Assembly: GCA_035610835.1 (NCBI GenBank) | Contig: CM069459.1 | Coordinates: 24,071,636 to 24,135,635 of the forward strand | DNA: 64,000 nt | Direction of reading: 5' to 3' | Origin: Ophiura sarsii | Taxonomy: Eukaryota > Echinodermata > Ophiuroidea > Amphilepidida > Ophiuridae | Shown here: piece by piece, positions 41,873-51,949 of the stretch | How positions within the stretch are numbered: the first letter of the stretch is position 1 | Layout of the letters: each line of letters opens with the position of its first letter | Position numbers and translations under genes: made by a program | Notes under the pieces: model-generated | Told to the model about the DNA's origin: nothing | Databases searched by the model: none | Seen by the model: only the letters and a program-made list of their open reading frames with translations

Positions 41873-42325
41873 ATGTGATGCGATCTGTGAAAACCCGCCA
41901 CATGGTGGGATTTTTCATATTGGAGATATTTATATCATTATAAAGCTAAAACTGTGCTGATTACAGAACTGCATGTTTCGATCATTTTTCTACGATCCCT
42001 ACAAAAAAATGTATTAGTGAATGATGATTGTGATGTCATAAAAAGCTACAAAACAAGAAATCATGAAAACAGGCCACAAAAGATACATAGTTCGATAGAA
42101 TAACATTAATAGTATAAAAAGAAAAGTGACTCTTAAGTTAGTTTTTGAAGGTGAAATTTCATAAAAAATGATGACACAAAGTATTGGACATTAATTTTTT
42201 TTAAAAATCATTAAAAAAAAATTAAAAAAATAAGAAGAATTTTTTTTTTTAAAAATTACATTTTACCCATTATCCCTAGTTCACATTTTGCGACATCCGA
42301 CAGGTTTTCACAGATCACATCACAT
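41873..42325. mobile_element. MITE with ATGTGATG ends
   Basis: ATGTGATGCGATCTGTGAAAACC at the left matches the reverse complement of GGTTTTCACAGATCACATCACAT at the right with one mismatch in 23 (termini beginning ATGTGATG). The interior is A/T-rich with no ORF. Confidence 0.75.
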
Positions 42326-42394
42326 ACGATGTGATCAAGCAAAATGGGTCGGAAGTCGGACCACATTGATTTGAGATATAACAAAACAAACATA

Positions 42395-42545
42395 CGCAAT
42401 GGACTACGGTGTGGAATCGCCCTGGCCTATTTTACATTCAATTGAAACAGTGCATCAATGTTCAATTCATTGCATGAACAATGTTCCCAGATTGGCCTAC
42501 ATATCATAAAACAGGTGTCTTCTTTCTGAACATCTTGAAATCATA
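42395..42545. repeat. Dispersed repeat block without recognised ends
   Basis: CAATGGACTACGGTGTGGAAT, TGAACAATGTTCCCAGATTG and ATCATAAAACAGGTGTCTTC match 59945-60100 (GCAATGGACTACAAAGGGGA, CCAAATTGGCCTATACATAT, ATGAAACAGGTGTGTCATC) and, in part, 10443-10530. Confidence 0.6.
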
Positions 42546-42585
42546 TCTTTTGTAAATGGGGTCTAGGCCTAACCTGCATGGGTGT

Positions 42586-42678
42586 CTCCATTTGAAATCT
42601 ACACTACCAGTGTGGAAGATAAAGGTAATGTCTTCCATAGGGGTGTGTGTATGAGTTTCAACTAACTGGAATAGCACA
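42586..42678. mobile_element. Half of a CAATTGGCTATTCC-type MITE
   Basis: CATTTGAAATCTACACTACC, AGTGTGGAAGATAAAGGTAA, TGTCTTCCATAGGGGTG and ACTGGAATAGC match the right half of 9062-9257. Confidence 0.6.
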
Positions 42679-42680
42679 TT

Positions 42681-42831
42681 CAGTGGCATAACTTGAGAGG
42701 CGCAGGGGAGCATTGCCCCCCCCCCCCCCCCTCCTTGCCGGGTGGTTCCCCCCCCCCCCCCCCCCCCCACCACCCCCCATGGAATGACAAACTCTATGTA
42801 TATTAACCAAAGGTAGCCAGTTATGCCCCTG
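42681..42831. mobile_element. hAT-like MITE (CAGTGGCATAACT ends)
   Basis: CAGTGGCATAACT and AGTTATGCCCCTG are inverted repeats (12 of 13). It contains two poly-C tracts. The flanks AGCACATT and ATCACAGG agree at 5 of 8 positions, a possible eroded 8-bp duplication. Confidence 0.65.
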
Positions 42832-43382
42832 ATCACAGGCTTAAAACACAAACAGTCCAGCCAAGTGCCGGTCATTCTATGAAATAAAGTCTTAGTGAAG
42901 CTCAAGTTGTGCAATCATTACAATAATTTGATAGTTTTATAAGAAATTTGAGTTGATACCCGTGACCAGTGTAAGACCTACTTAGATTTAGTTGTAAGTG
43001 AGGCCTGATTCTTTTGAAAACATTGTAAAAGTGTCTTTGCTAATACAAGAAAACACTATACAGGTGATTGATCGGCTAAAGTTCCATAGGTTTTATAAAC
43101 CACAGAAAAACATCAAGCAGAGCCAAGACTTCATTCATTATTGCATGCAATCTTGTTATTTTACCCCACAAACACCAGTAGTTCTAGTTTAAGGTTAAGT
43201 AGCGAGTTGAGTTAAAATTAAGCGAGTTATACATGGGTATTTTAGAGTTTGTTGTGCTTGAGGAGTACATGTAGGGCTCAAATTTTAATTTTGGAGGCCA
43301 CACAATTTCAAGGCAACTTGATGGGCACTAAGGCCAACAAATGGTCAAGAACTTTTACCTTGAAAGTTAACATCCGTCTAGG
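42832..43382. other. Unassigned spacer
   Basis: Nothing recognised. Confidence 0.4.
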
Positions 43383-43815
43383 AGCGTGTTTCTACAGAGA
43401 GTCATTATCCAGTTGATCACGGGGGTAGACGTCTAACAGCTATGTAGAAACAGGTCCTGACGCCGTTAGCCGCCTAATCTATCACGGGCAAATTATCCTA
43501 GAAAATCAAGGATAGCGGTGGTAGGTTAGCCTGCTAATTGCCCGCCAGAGCTCTGTAGAAACAGACCGCCGTCCGATTAGCCGTCTAACCGGAAATTGCT
43601 TTGTTTGTTTATTGCCAAGTTATTTGTTTGTTGTGTTGTTATATCATTAATCCGTGTCATTTCGAAATCCGCCGTTCTTCTACGCACACACCCCCACAAA
43701 GTGATTAGTCGTATTTTACGTCGTCTGTAGAAACAGCCCAGTACTTCTACCACCACCTTTTTAGCAGGCTAAGTTACCACAGGCAAAAGGCGGAGGCTCT
43801 GTAGAAACACACTCT
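43383..43815. mobile_element. GTAGAAACA-type MITE, family 2, complete copy
   Basis: AGCGTGTTTCTACAGAG at the left and CTCTGTAGAAACACACTCT at the right are inverted repeats; 433 bp. Internal GTAGAAACAG occurs three more times, and GGCAAATTATCCT and TAACCGGAAATTG match the copy at 24.1-24.5 kb. Confidence 0.75.
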
Positions 43816-44409
43816 AGGGCACCAAGGCAAATCCTCAAAAGGGCATGGCAATGATCTTGACGGCCTTTGTGAAATTTGAGTCCTGTTGTGGATTTACAGT
43901 GTACTATTAGTGATTTAGGTGTCCTTGTTTTGGAGTATACTAGTAGATTGGTGCCTTCTCGAACTTATACAAGATGGGCAACACAAGTTTTTAACCTGGG
44001 GCGAGTTAAACTGCTTTGGGAGAATATGGAGGAAGATACAGCCTGATTTCTAAGTTGTTCAGTCAGGCATGTAAAACGAGTGGAAAGAGTGGATATTCAC
44101 TCGAAAAGGAGTGAAAGGAGTGAAACACAGGACAACCCGTTTTAGAGTGGAAAATGTACACTCTAAAATGGGTGTGAAAGTTAATTTTTCACTTTCAATA
44201 GAGTGGAACATTGTCATATAAAATCCCCTTTCACTCCTTTTAGAGAGTAGGGGACTCAATCATAAGTCCCTAAATTAAAGTCTTCAGCTCAGAGCAAACT
44301 TTATGGTGAAAATCTAAGAGTAATTTACCAAACAACACAACTTACACATCACTGAGTAGAAATTGTTCCATCGAATCTTCCATGTATCAGTGAAATTTAC
44401 TGACATCTA
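43816..44409. other. Spacer with a decayed foldback
   Basis: CACTCGAAAAGGAGTGAAAG near 44098 pairs with CTTTCACTCCTTTTAGAGAG near 44228; an inner TTTTAGAGTGGAAAATG / CACTCTAAAATGGG palindrome lies between. No clear target duplication. Confidence 0.45.
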
Positions 44410-44620
44410 CTCTCTTAAATCAAAAGATTGACAAGTCAATCTTAAAGATTGTGCTTAGGGAAAGATCTTAAAAGATTGAAAATATTCAATCTAGTAGAGT
44501 GAAATTTCAATATGTCGGATTGAAACTTCACTCTATTAGATTGAAAATTGTCAATCTTTTAAGATCTTTCCCTAAGCACAATCTTTAAGATTGACTTGTC
44601 AATCTTTTGATTTAAGAGAG
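44410..44620. mobile_element. TA-flanked near-perfect palindromic MITE (211 bp)
   Basis: CTCTCTTAAATCAAAAGATTG and CAATCTTTTGATTTAAGAGAG are the ends (TA at 44408-44409 and 44621-44622). About 85 bp per arm pair with few or no mismatches by eye, including AAGATTGTGCTTAGGGAAAG. The transcript would be one long hairpin. Confidence 0.85.
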
Positions 44621-44622
44621 TA

Positions 44623-45189
44623 GTGTCATTATATGAGTGTTAAAATATGTCCGTAACTCACCAACTTTCATAACTCATCATTTAACTGTCCCTATACAAG
44701 AGTCCATGTGTTGATGTTACCCAAATACGGAGAGTCCCAAAGAGTCGTATTGCAACTTGGAGACATCTCAATCGTAACTATTTTGAACTCGCTTTACCTT
44801 ACTTAATAGCATAACTCACACAATTATTACACAACATTTAGTCACCCCTACAAGAAATATTGTTCTATTCCTACCACACTAGAGTAATGGCCCCAAGGAA
44901 TGGCCCCATACAAAGCACTTGGATGAACCCTCAAGACATGACCAAGTTGAGAACAAAGTTGTATGGTCTTCTATTAAAATTCCACAACGTGAAGTTGCGA
45001 AATTCTATATTTTCTGAAATCATACACTTTGAGTAATTTGTTTCTGAAACAACTCAACTTTTCAACATATCGTTACAAAAGTAGATAAAATTACAATAAA
45101 ATAATGAAATTCTTATTTTCAACAAATAAAATAAGTCAAATTCTTGCACTACAATCACTTCCATTTAGTTTCAGGATCTTTTTGCATTA
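44623..45189. other. Unassigned spacer
   Basis: Nothing recognised. Confidence 0.4.
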
Positions 45190-45286
45190 CAAATATTTCC
45201 ATTTTGTTTAAGCCTGTTTCTCACATTCTAATTTCTATTGTTGTTATGTGTCTTTGTGCTGCTGAATAAATTGAATTGAATTGTTT
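45190..45286 (+). mobile_element. Possible LINE 3' end with TTGAA tail
   Basis: TGTGTCTTTGTGCTGCTGAA is followed by TAAATTGAATTGAATTG. Short TTGAA repeats after a UTR-like block are common at LINE 3' ends, but no coding remnant was found upstream. Confidence 0.35.
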
Positions 45287-46415
45287 TGACTCACCCTGTA
45301 GAAATACTGTGAATTTTATTGATCAGATCTAGAGGTTGGCCTAATGACTTGATGACAAATTCAATAATCACTTCCAAGTTATTGACAAGAGAGGTTTGGC
45401 TAATCACTTTGAGGATGGCTAATCACCTTGAGAATGGATAATCTCCTTAGGCAGGGATAATCCAACATGCAAAGGGATTAGCAATTACCTTAATTAGGCT
45501 TTGTAGTCTTTTAAGATGATAATAGCTGAGCATTGATCCCATTTGCCAAAATGGCAAAAACTCTACAGGGGGTGTGTAATGATGGGAATTTCACTTAGCA
45601 AAAAATCCCAATCCTGGCAGCAATATTATTGTACCTATTGTGTATTGGTGAGCTGACCATTGGCCTAATAAATAAGATATTATGTTGCTCATCATCATCA
45701 TTCTTTAAAAAGAAAGGAGATGGGCTCTTTGTTTAAAATAGTTATATTTTTTATACTCTGATAAATTGAACCCTTTTTGTACTGTAAGGATTTCTTGAAA
45801 GGATAAAAATAAAGTTTCCTTATGCAAAATATGGATACAAATCATTTTTAGGTTCAATTTCAACTTTTCTTGGTGGAGAAGCATACAACATATGTGTAGA
45901 ATTTGAGGATTTATTTTGGGAGAATTTTAAAAAAATCTTTGGAGAAAATATAAGAAGAGTTTAAAGAGTTCACCTGATTTTGTGAGGAAAGCTTATGAAC
46001 TCTTTCCTAAACCATTTGGTACCTGACAGAAAAGTGAAAATAAAATGTGGCATGATAATTTTCCGATCAATTTTAGGGCAATTTCTCACAGTCACAGTCA
46101 TATAGTCACACCACTTGAACTAATTTCATCCTAATTCTATATTGGTAATGCATGTGCAATGTTTATCTAAACCTGCACTGCCCAAGGATCGGTCTGTTGA
46201 AATCATGGTTAAATACACACAAGCCACTGGGCCACAATCCTCTACAAAATATTATAAATAATAAAAGAAAAGACAAAGGAACATGGATGAAGGTCGGTAT
46301 ACCTTGAGGCACAGCATGGCTGTGTTACTCCATTGTTGTGGTAAGATGTCATTCATTGCTATGATATGTCAGCTGTAAGTCTTAGCATAGTATGACTATT
46401 AGTATTAATCTGCAC
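45287..46415. other. Long unassigned stretch
   Basis: About 1.1 kb, AT-rich. A short direct repeat (GGCTAATCACTTTGAGGATG, GGCTAATCACCTTGAGAATG) lies near 45408-45436. No gene found. Confidence 0.4.
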
Positions 46416-46832
46416 TAGGCAACCAAAAACCCTGTTCTACAGGACCAACTGATCTAGCAAATACTGTAAAACAACCTAATTTCACGGCAACTTAATTTAG
46501 CGAATTAGCATTTGATCAACTTTGTGCGGCAATTTAATTTCACTAATCTGTATAATCTTCCTATATATAACCATTATAAATAATATAATTGGTGGCAATT
46601 TAATTTGGCGAATTGGATCTCCTAGCGAAATTAGCGAAATTGCTAGCAAAATTAAGTTGTTTTACAGTATTTAGAAATATTGAAAATGTGATGAAATTGG
46701 TTTGAAATTCACCAATTTTGTTGTTGAAAATTCCCCCACATTTTCTGAAATTGTGGGGGGTAAAAAAATGAAAAATGCCCAACAGACCCTACCTGAGAGG
46801 TCCGTTTGCCTGTAGAACAGGTTTTTTATTGC
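46416..46832. mobile_element. TAGGCGAC-type MITE, outer element of a nested pair
   Basis: Left TAGGCAACCAAAAACCCTG and TTCTACAGGACC; right CCTGAGAGGTCCGTTTGCC and TGTAGAACAGG. A complete TA-flanked MITE (46464-46667) sits inside, so this element is the older of the two. Confidence 0.7.
46464..46667. mobile_element. CTGTAAAAC-type MITE, inner element
   Basis: CTGTAAAACAACCTAATTTC and AAAATTAAGTTGTTTTACAG are inverted repeats with TA at 46462-46463 and 46668-46669; 204 bp. AATTTAATTT and GCGAATT blocks recur. Confidence 0.8.
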
Positions 46833-46851
46833 ATTATATAATCAGGCTTAT

Positions 46852-47501
46852 ATTAGACCACAGATGGTGCACTTATAAAACTCTATTGTATATTTCACGG
46901 ACATAAATTATGCTAATGAGCTCATTAAATGACGTCACTCGCATCATCGGGGTTTCCCGATGATTGAAATACGTTGATTGAAATTCTAGGTCGAGTAAAA
47001 TGATGTTCTTATTTGTTGTCTGTGAGCTTTTCTGATTTTTTTCCCGTATTGGAGTATTTTTTTATTGAAAATAGACAGTTCAAATTAAACGTTGGTTCCA
47101 AGTTCAAATGACAGCACATGTATTAAAGGCGACAGCAACGGCAATATGCAAGCAACATTTGAGAAAAAACGATGCCCGACTTTGCAAGAAAGTGTACGGG
47201 GAAGTGTACGGGTGAACATGACAAACCAAAACAGCCTAGTAAATAATCACCTCCGTGGCGCAATTGGTTAGCGCGTTCGGCTGTTAACCGAAAAGTTGGT
47301 GGTTCGAGTCCAGCCGGGGGCGTTGTTACTTTTTGCATTTAATGCAGATCGACAAATCACAGTAAAAATATAATATTGACAAAATCACAGACCACTTGCA
47401 CAAAAATCGCATCTGCGCATGCTCCTGTCGTGATCGAAATCTACCACACAAGCAATGGGCGAGTTTTATAAGTGTGGTGGAACACCATCTGTGATTAGAC
47501 A
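46852..47501. repeat. Inverted arms bracketing the tRNA-Asn-like gene
   Basis: ATTAGACCACAGATGGTGC and ACTTATAAAACTC at 46852-46883 are the inverse of GAGTTTTATAAGTGTGG and CACCATCTGTGATTAGAC at 47461-47501. This suggests the tRNA-like gene lies inside a 650-bp inverted-repeat element. No target duplication was recognised. Confidence 0.5.
47249..47322 (+). tRNA. tRNA-Asn (GTT), possibly a pseudogene
   Basis: A box TGGCGCAATTGGTTAGCGC, anticodon arm TTCGG-CTGTTAA-CCGAA with anticodon GTT, and B box GGTTCGAGTCC fit eukaryotic tRNA-Asn closely. The acceptor stem ACCTCCG/CGGGGGC has an A-C mismatch at the first pair, and the T stem GGTGG/CCAGC has one G-G mismatch. A T5 run at 47330-47334 could end pol III transcription. 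No intron. The two stem defects and the bracketing inverted arms raise doubt about function; a tRNA fold score would decide. Confidence 0.8.
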
Positions 47502-48540
47502 AGCTGTTCTCCATCGCCCGCCCCTAAATTTGAACATTATAAAAGAAAGTTTTTACTGTACAAAAGAAGGTTGAATTGCTTATCAACATTTTCAAAATGT
47601 TGAAAATGTGACTTTCCATAATGTTAAAAAAAAATCATTGTTTTTGCTTTGAATTTTGAAAAGTGAAAGTGAAAAAGTTGTAAAATATAAAAAGTATTAA
47701 GCACAAGTGCAACAATATAAATTAGCCTACACATTAAACCATATTTCTTCAAGTCTTCACATCGGTAGGCTTATTTATTCAAAAAAAAAGTAAAGATACA
47801 AAAAAACAATAATTTGTTTCACCGGGGAAGAGCAATGGTTTTATTTGTGGGGTCTTAGAACATCTTTAAACCTTTTCAACCAATCCCCGCCACCCCCACA
47901 CCACAAAATGAAGAAGATACAGGTTTATGACTCAGGTGGGTTATATTTCAACCAAAGCCTTTTTGCCTTAAATATAAAAATTGTCTGCTGTATTAAACAA
48001 AATTACAAAAATAAGGTCAATTGATTAGTCTGATTTTGTATTTATTAGGGATTATTTTACTGGATATTTCAGACACACATTATAACAATAACAACAAAAT
48101 CCAACATTTCTCATTAACAAAACTTTATAATAATTATTTTTATTTTTAGGAGTTGTAGAAAAAGCAAAGTCTGCACTCTTTTTAGGGTCAGTAGGGTAAA
48201 CTTTAAGTTTTAATAGTTCACATAGGTATGGGCTATTAGTCTCAAGTATTGGGATCTGTGTTACAAAAAGATTACTTTAAATAAATGAATCTAAGTCCTT
48301 GACCTAGTATTTTATTTTAACAAGTCTTGTCTAAAAGGAGTGACTGATCACCCTGTCTACTGTATGATAATAGGACTTAATCCACCCTTTTGTGAAGTAA
48401 AGATATTGACCCTGAAAATAGATACTTAAAGCAATATTAAGTAGTAATCAATGCTAACAGTTTTAAGGAAGTTAAGTACATAATCCTGTGCATATACAAA
48501 TGTATTGTCATTGGTTTTAATTTTTAATTTTTTTTAAAAT
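47502..48540. other. Long unassigned stretch
   Basis: About 1 kb, AT-rich, no ORF or repeat recognised. Confidence 0.4.
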
Positions 48541-50737
48541 TTATTTATTCGGAAAACACTTTCAAAACAGCGGCACCCACCCGAAGGTGGTGCATCCAAA
48601 AGAATAAGAGTAAAATACACAAAAATACACAAATACAAGGTACAGTATTAAATATGATATAGACAAGAGAGAGAAGTAATTACAAAATAAACATACAATC
48701 ATCAATATAAAATCATACACGGGAATGGGCTCATAAAGTCATATGAAACCTTACGTGGAGTGTGTATGCTGATTAGTTAATATTATTATTATTATTATTA
48801 TTGTTACTTAACAGCGCTGTCCTACACGACCATGCACGTTTTAAATAGGATTTACAGAAAGTATCAAATTGTTTTTCGATCAATGTATCATCATATGAGT
48901 ATTTACTCACCATGGGGGTGACATTCAAACAAGTATTACCTAAGATTAAGCAAAGTTGTGTATTATTATCACTAACACTGAAGAAATTCCATACATATGA
49001 AAGATCTGCACGGCGAAGTTTTAATTTTAAGTTATGGAGCTCATTGTCACGGATTGCATGTAAAGACTTACATGAGAGCATAAAATGATTAATATCTTCA
49101 CAACCACTTTTACAAAGTAAGCACATACCGTCATTATTAACTTCCCAAGAACTTAGCTTGCCATTCAGGGGAAGCGTGTTAGAACGCGCTTTGAACTTCA
49201 AGCTTGCCCCGTAAAAATCAAGCTTGTCCTTCAAATAACTTTCCAAATATGGATGTGTTTTGAACTGAACATACAATTTTAAAGACGATTTATCACATAC
49301 ATTTTGATACCATCTATCATAATTTTGTTGAGCACTTATTTTTTTAAACACTTGGACCCATCTGGGGTTATTGGGTTGTATGCATGAAAAGTTGAAGTCC
49401 ATACCGTGATCACATAAGATATATTTGATTGAGTCAAGCCATTTCCATCTTAATTGAGTACCATAGTCATGAATAATAAACATTGCATTTAGTAATAATT
49501 TAGGCCATCTGTGAGGGCCCATATTATGTAGACGTGAATAATAATTAACTTTAATCCTATTATGGGTTGACTCAAGGGTGTCCCATCCTAAATCGCCCAA
49601 GAGTGACATTGACGGTGTATTACGTGGTGCCTTTAGAATTGATCTCGCCATTTGAAATTGAAGAGATTCAAGTTTTTTGTAGTCGCTAGCACTATAATTA
49701 GTAATCGCGCATGCGTAATTTATAGATGGTAGTGCCAGTGATCTCCACAATACATCCCCATAGTACACCCTGTCAAAGTCCCCATGGTTATTGATAATTG
49801 ATTTAATGTATCCAATCAATTTGTTACCTTTACAAATAACTTCATTGACGTGCGTGTGATCTGACAGATTCCTAGTGATATGAATGCCTAAATATTTATA
49901 GCTAACAACCTCTTTAATGACGTCATCCCCTAATTTCCATACTTTATTTTTGTTGATTTGTTTACCAACAATTAGGACATTAGACTTTGTGTGGTTAAAT
50001 TTAAGTTTCCACCTCTTTGAGAACTCGGTAGCAATGCTAAGCATGCGGTTTAAATCAATTTCATTCTCAGCAATTAATACGACATCATCGGCCCAAAAAA
50101 GGCAACTAATATTAACATTACAAATATTTACACCAACATTATGAGAATCTAACATTTTTGCAAATTCGTTTATGTAAATGCAGAATAAAACGGGAGACAA
50201 AACACAACCTTGCTTCAGTCCTTCATCAATTTCAAAAGAGTCAGTAATAATATCCCCAAATCTAACATTACATAAAACATTATTATACAAACTATCAATA
50301 ATATTCCAAACTTTACCACGAATACCAATATTCCACGCAACCGATAGAAGACCATCTCGCCATACTGTATCGAAAGCTTTACGGAAATCCAAGAAAGCTA
50401 GATGGGTAGACTTTTTCTCGGCTAGTCTAGTGGTTGTAATGCTTTTAAGCGTGAAAACATGGTCTTCGCATCTATGATCTTTTCTGAACCCCCCTTGGAT
50501 CTCAGATAAAATATTATTATCCTCAATAAAAGAATTTACGCAATTACAGATTAAACGGTTGAAGATTTTAGAGATACATGATGTTAAAGTTATACCCCTA
50601 TAATTATTTAAATCGTTCTTAGCGCCTTTTTTATAAATTGGGATAATAATACCCTTATTCCAATCAACAGGTGTATTCTCAAGGACTAGTAATCTATTAA
50701 AAAGTTTAGTTAAGGCATTGTTGAATAGGCCTAAAGG
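48541..50737 (-). mobile_element. 5'-truncated non-LTR retrotransposon (LINE), copy 1
   Basis: The minus-strand element comprises reverse-transcriptase coding sequence (50737-48773), a 3' UTR of about 230 bp containing GGATGCACCACCTTCGGGTG and GGGTGCCGCTGTTTTGAAAG, and an (AATA)n-like tail ending near 48541. Homology to copy 2 covers the C-terminal part and 3' end. The endonuclease and N-terminal part are missing, as in typical 5'-truncated insertions. No clear target duplication was found. Confidence 0.85.
48773..50737 (-). CDS. LINE reverse transcriptase (ORF2 C-terminal part), open but 5'-truncated
   Basis: About 654 codons without a stop. RT motifs in order: WNKGIIIPIYKKG near the start; NNYRGITLTSCISKIFNRLI; ILSEIQGGFRK; LAFLDFRKAFDTVW (motif A, catalytic Asp); GLKQGCVLSPVLFCIYINEF (motif B); CLFWADDVVLIAE (motif C, catalytic Asp pair); then NVLIVGK and YKYLGIHI. 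Near the C-terminus CLLCKSGCEDINHFMLSC is a C-x2-C...H-x4-C finger typical of LINE ORF2 tails. The longest ATG frame starts at 50392, but homology continues upstream to about 50730, so that ATG is not the true start. It ends in a run of Asn from an AAT microsatellite. It would make cDNA by target-primed reverse transcription, but without the endonuclease region this copy is not autonomous. The clade is not resolved. Confidence 0.9.
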   Translation of the reverse strand, partial: PLGLFNNALTKLFNRLLVLENTPVDWNKGIIIPIYKKGAKNDLNNYRGITLTSCISKIFNRLICNCVNSFIEDNNILSEIQGGFRKDHRCEDHVFTLKSITTTRLAEKKSTHLAFLDFRKAFDTVWRDGLLSVAWNIGIRGKVWNIIDSLYNNVLCNVRFGDIITDSFEIDEGLKQGCVLSPVLFCIYINEFAKMLDSHNVGVNICNVNISCLFWADDVVLIAENEIDLNRMLSIATEFSKRWKLKFNHTKSNVLIVGKQINKNKVWKLGDDVIKEVVSYKYLGIHITRNLSDHTHVNEVICKGNKLIGYIKSIINNHGDFDRVYYGDVLWRSLALPSINYACAITNYSASDYKKLESLQFQMARSILKAPRNTPSMSLLGDLGWDTLESTHNRIKVNYYSRLHNMGPHRWPKLLLNAMFIIHDYGTQLRWKWLDSIKYILCDHGMDFNFSCIQPNNPRWVQVFKKISAQQNYDRWYQNVCDKSSLKLYVQFKTHPYLESYLKDKLDFYGASLKFKARSNTLPLNGKLSSWEVNNDGMCLLCKSGCEDINHFMLSCKSLHAIRDNELHNLKLKLRRADLSYVWNFFSVSDNNTQLCLILGNTCLNVTPMVSKYSYDDTLIEKQFDTFCKSYLKRAWSCRTALLSNNNNNNNNIN

Positions 50738-51943
50738 TCAACAAAGATGCTAAACAGTGGTTGGCCTACAATTATCTGGAATAGAATTAGTGAACCTTCA
50801 GATTCAACTTTGGTTTTGACTTAAGAAAAAAAACATTGACAAATAAGTTTGTTAAAAGTTGTAGAATGATTATAATTGTAAGGTGCTGTTTCAATTCTGA
50901 AGGCCTGTGTATTTTGTATCCACAAGTTGTAAATCAAATGTTTATTTGTGCATTTGAACGGTCAGAGGTGTATCGTTGTTTTACACGTTTATGTACACTG
51001 CCCTACTCTGGGGGAGAGTTAAATAATTGATCAATTTGAATATCAATGGCCTTTCCTCTACTTAAGCAAGTTTTCACTTTTGAGTTATCTTTTTTTCCTT
51101 AAAACAATTCACAATCAGGCTTTCTTCATCTAGCTGTTTGTAACTACATAAAAATATAAACCCATAAAATCAAAAATCATAATTTTTATGAACAAAATTG
51201 AGAGTGTTTTACTTTACTTTAATAGGTTTGACAAAATACCAAACACAATATTTAGTAGCATTTATTTTGTTAAAAAGCTGGAATCAAGTTTTTGTTTTAG
51301 AAATACTTTTGAATAGGTGTGTTTTGTGAATTCAGAGAGACCATGCTTGCTGAACACTTCCAAAATATTTCTATTTCTTTTTCGGTTATTGTATTATGAA
51401 AAGGTGAATGTTATATAAATTACACATCCACAAAAAAATGCCATTCTCTGGTGTTTTTTTGGAAATTCCACAATATCAAACCATACATTTATGGCAATAG
51501 TTAGTTATGATCAAACACGTACCACAAACAAAATATAATCCACCATCAAAATGTTGGTTGGTCAAGTGTTGACCAACAAATCACTTTTTATTTATGGCCT
51601 AAGTAGATTAATGGTAAATGGTAATTGCCCACCTGCATGACAAATGACACTTATGACAATTACCCACAATACACCTGATCAATAATCCTGTCTACCTTGA
51701 CAATAACCTCATTTATAGCAAAAGGTGAAGGGTCATTATATGGTTGTCTGAACTTTGGATTTAGATGTTAATTTTGTTAGTCACTTTTGAAGTGCTTGAA
51801 CAATGAGTGATGGATTAGGCTTTCTTTGGGCTGTGTGGTTCTTCTCAATAAGAGTTCAAATATGCAAGGAGTAGTTATGAGTTAATTCTTGTGTAAACTT
51901 TAGATGGTTTGTGCAAACCATGATGGAAACTTGTTGTGTTTAG
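50738..51943. other. Unassigned spacer between the LINE copies
   Basis: About 1.2 kb, AT-rich; nothing recognised. Confidence 0.4.
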
Positions 51944-51949
51944 TATTAA

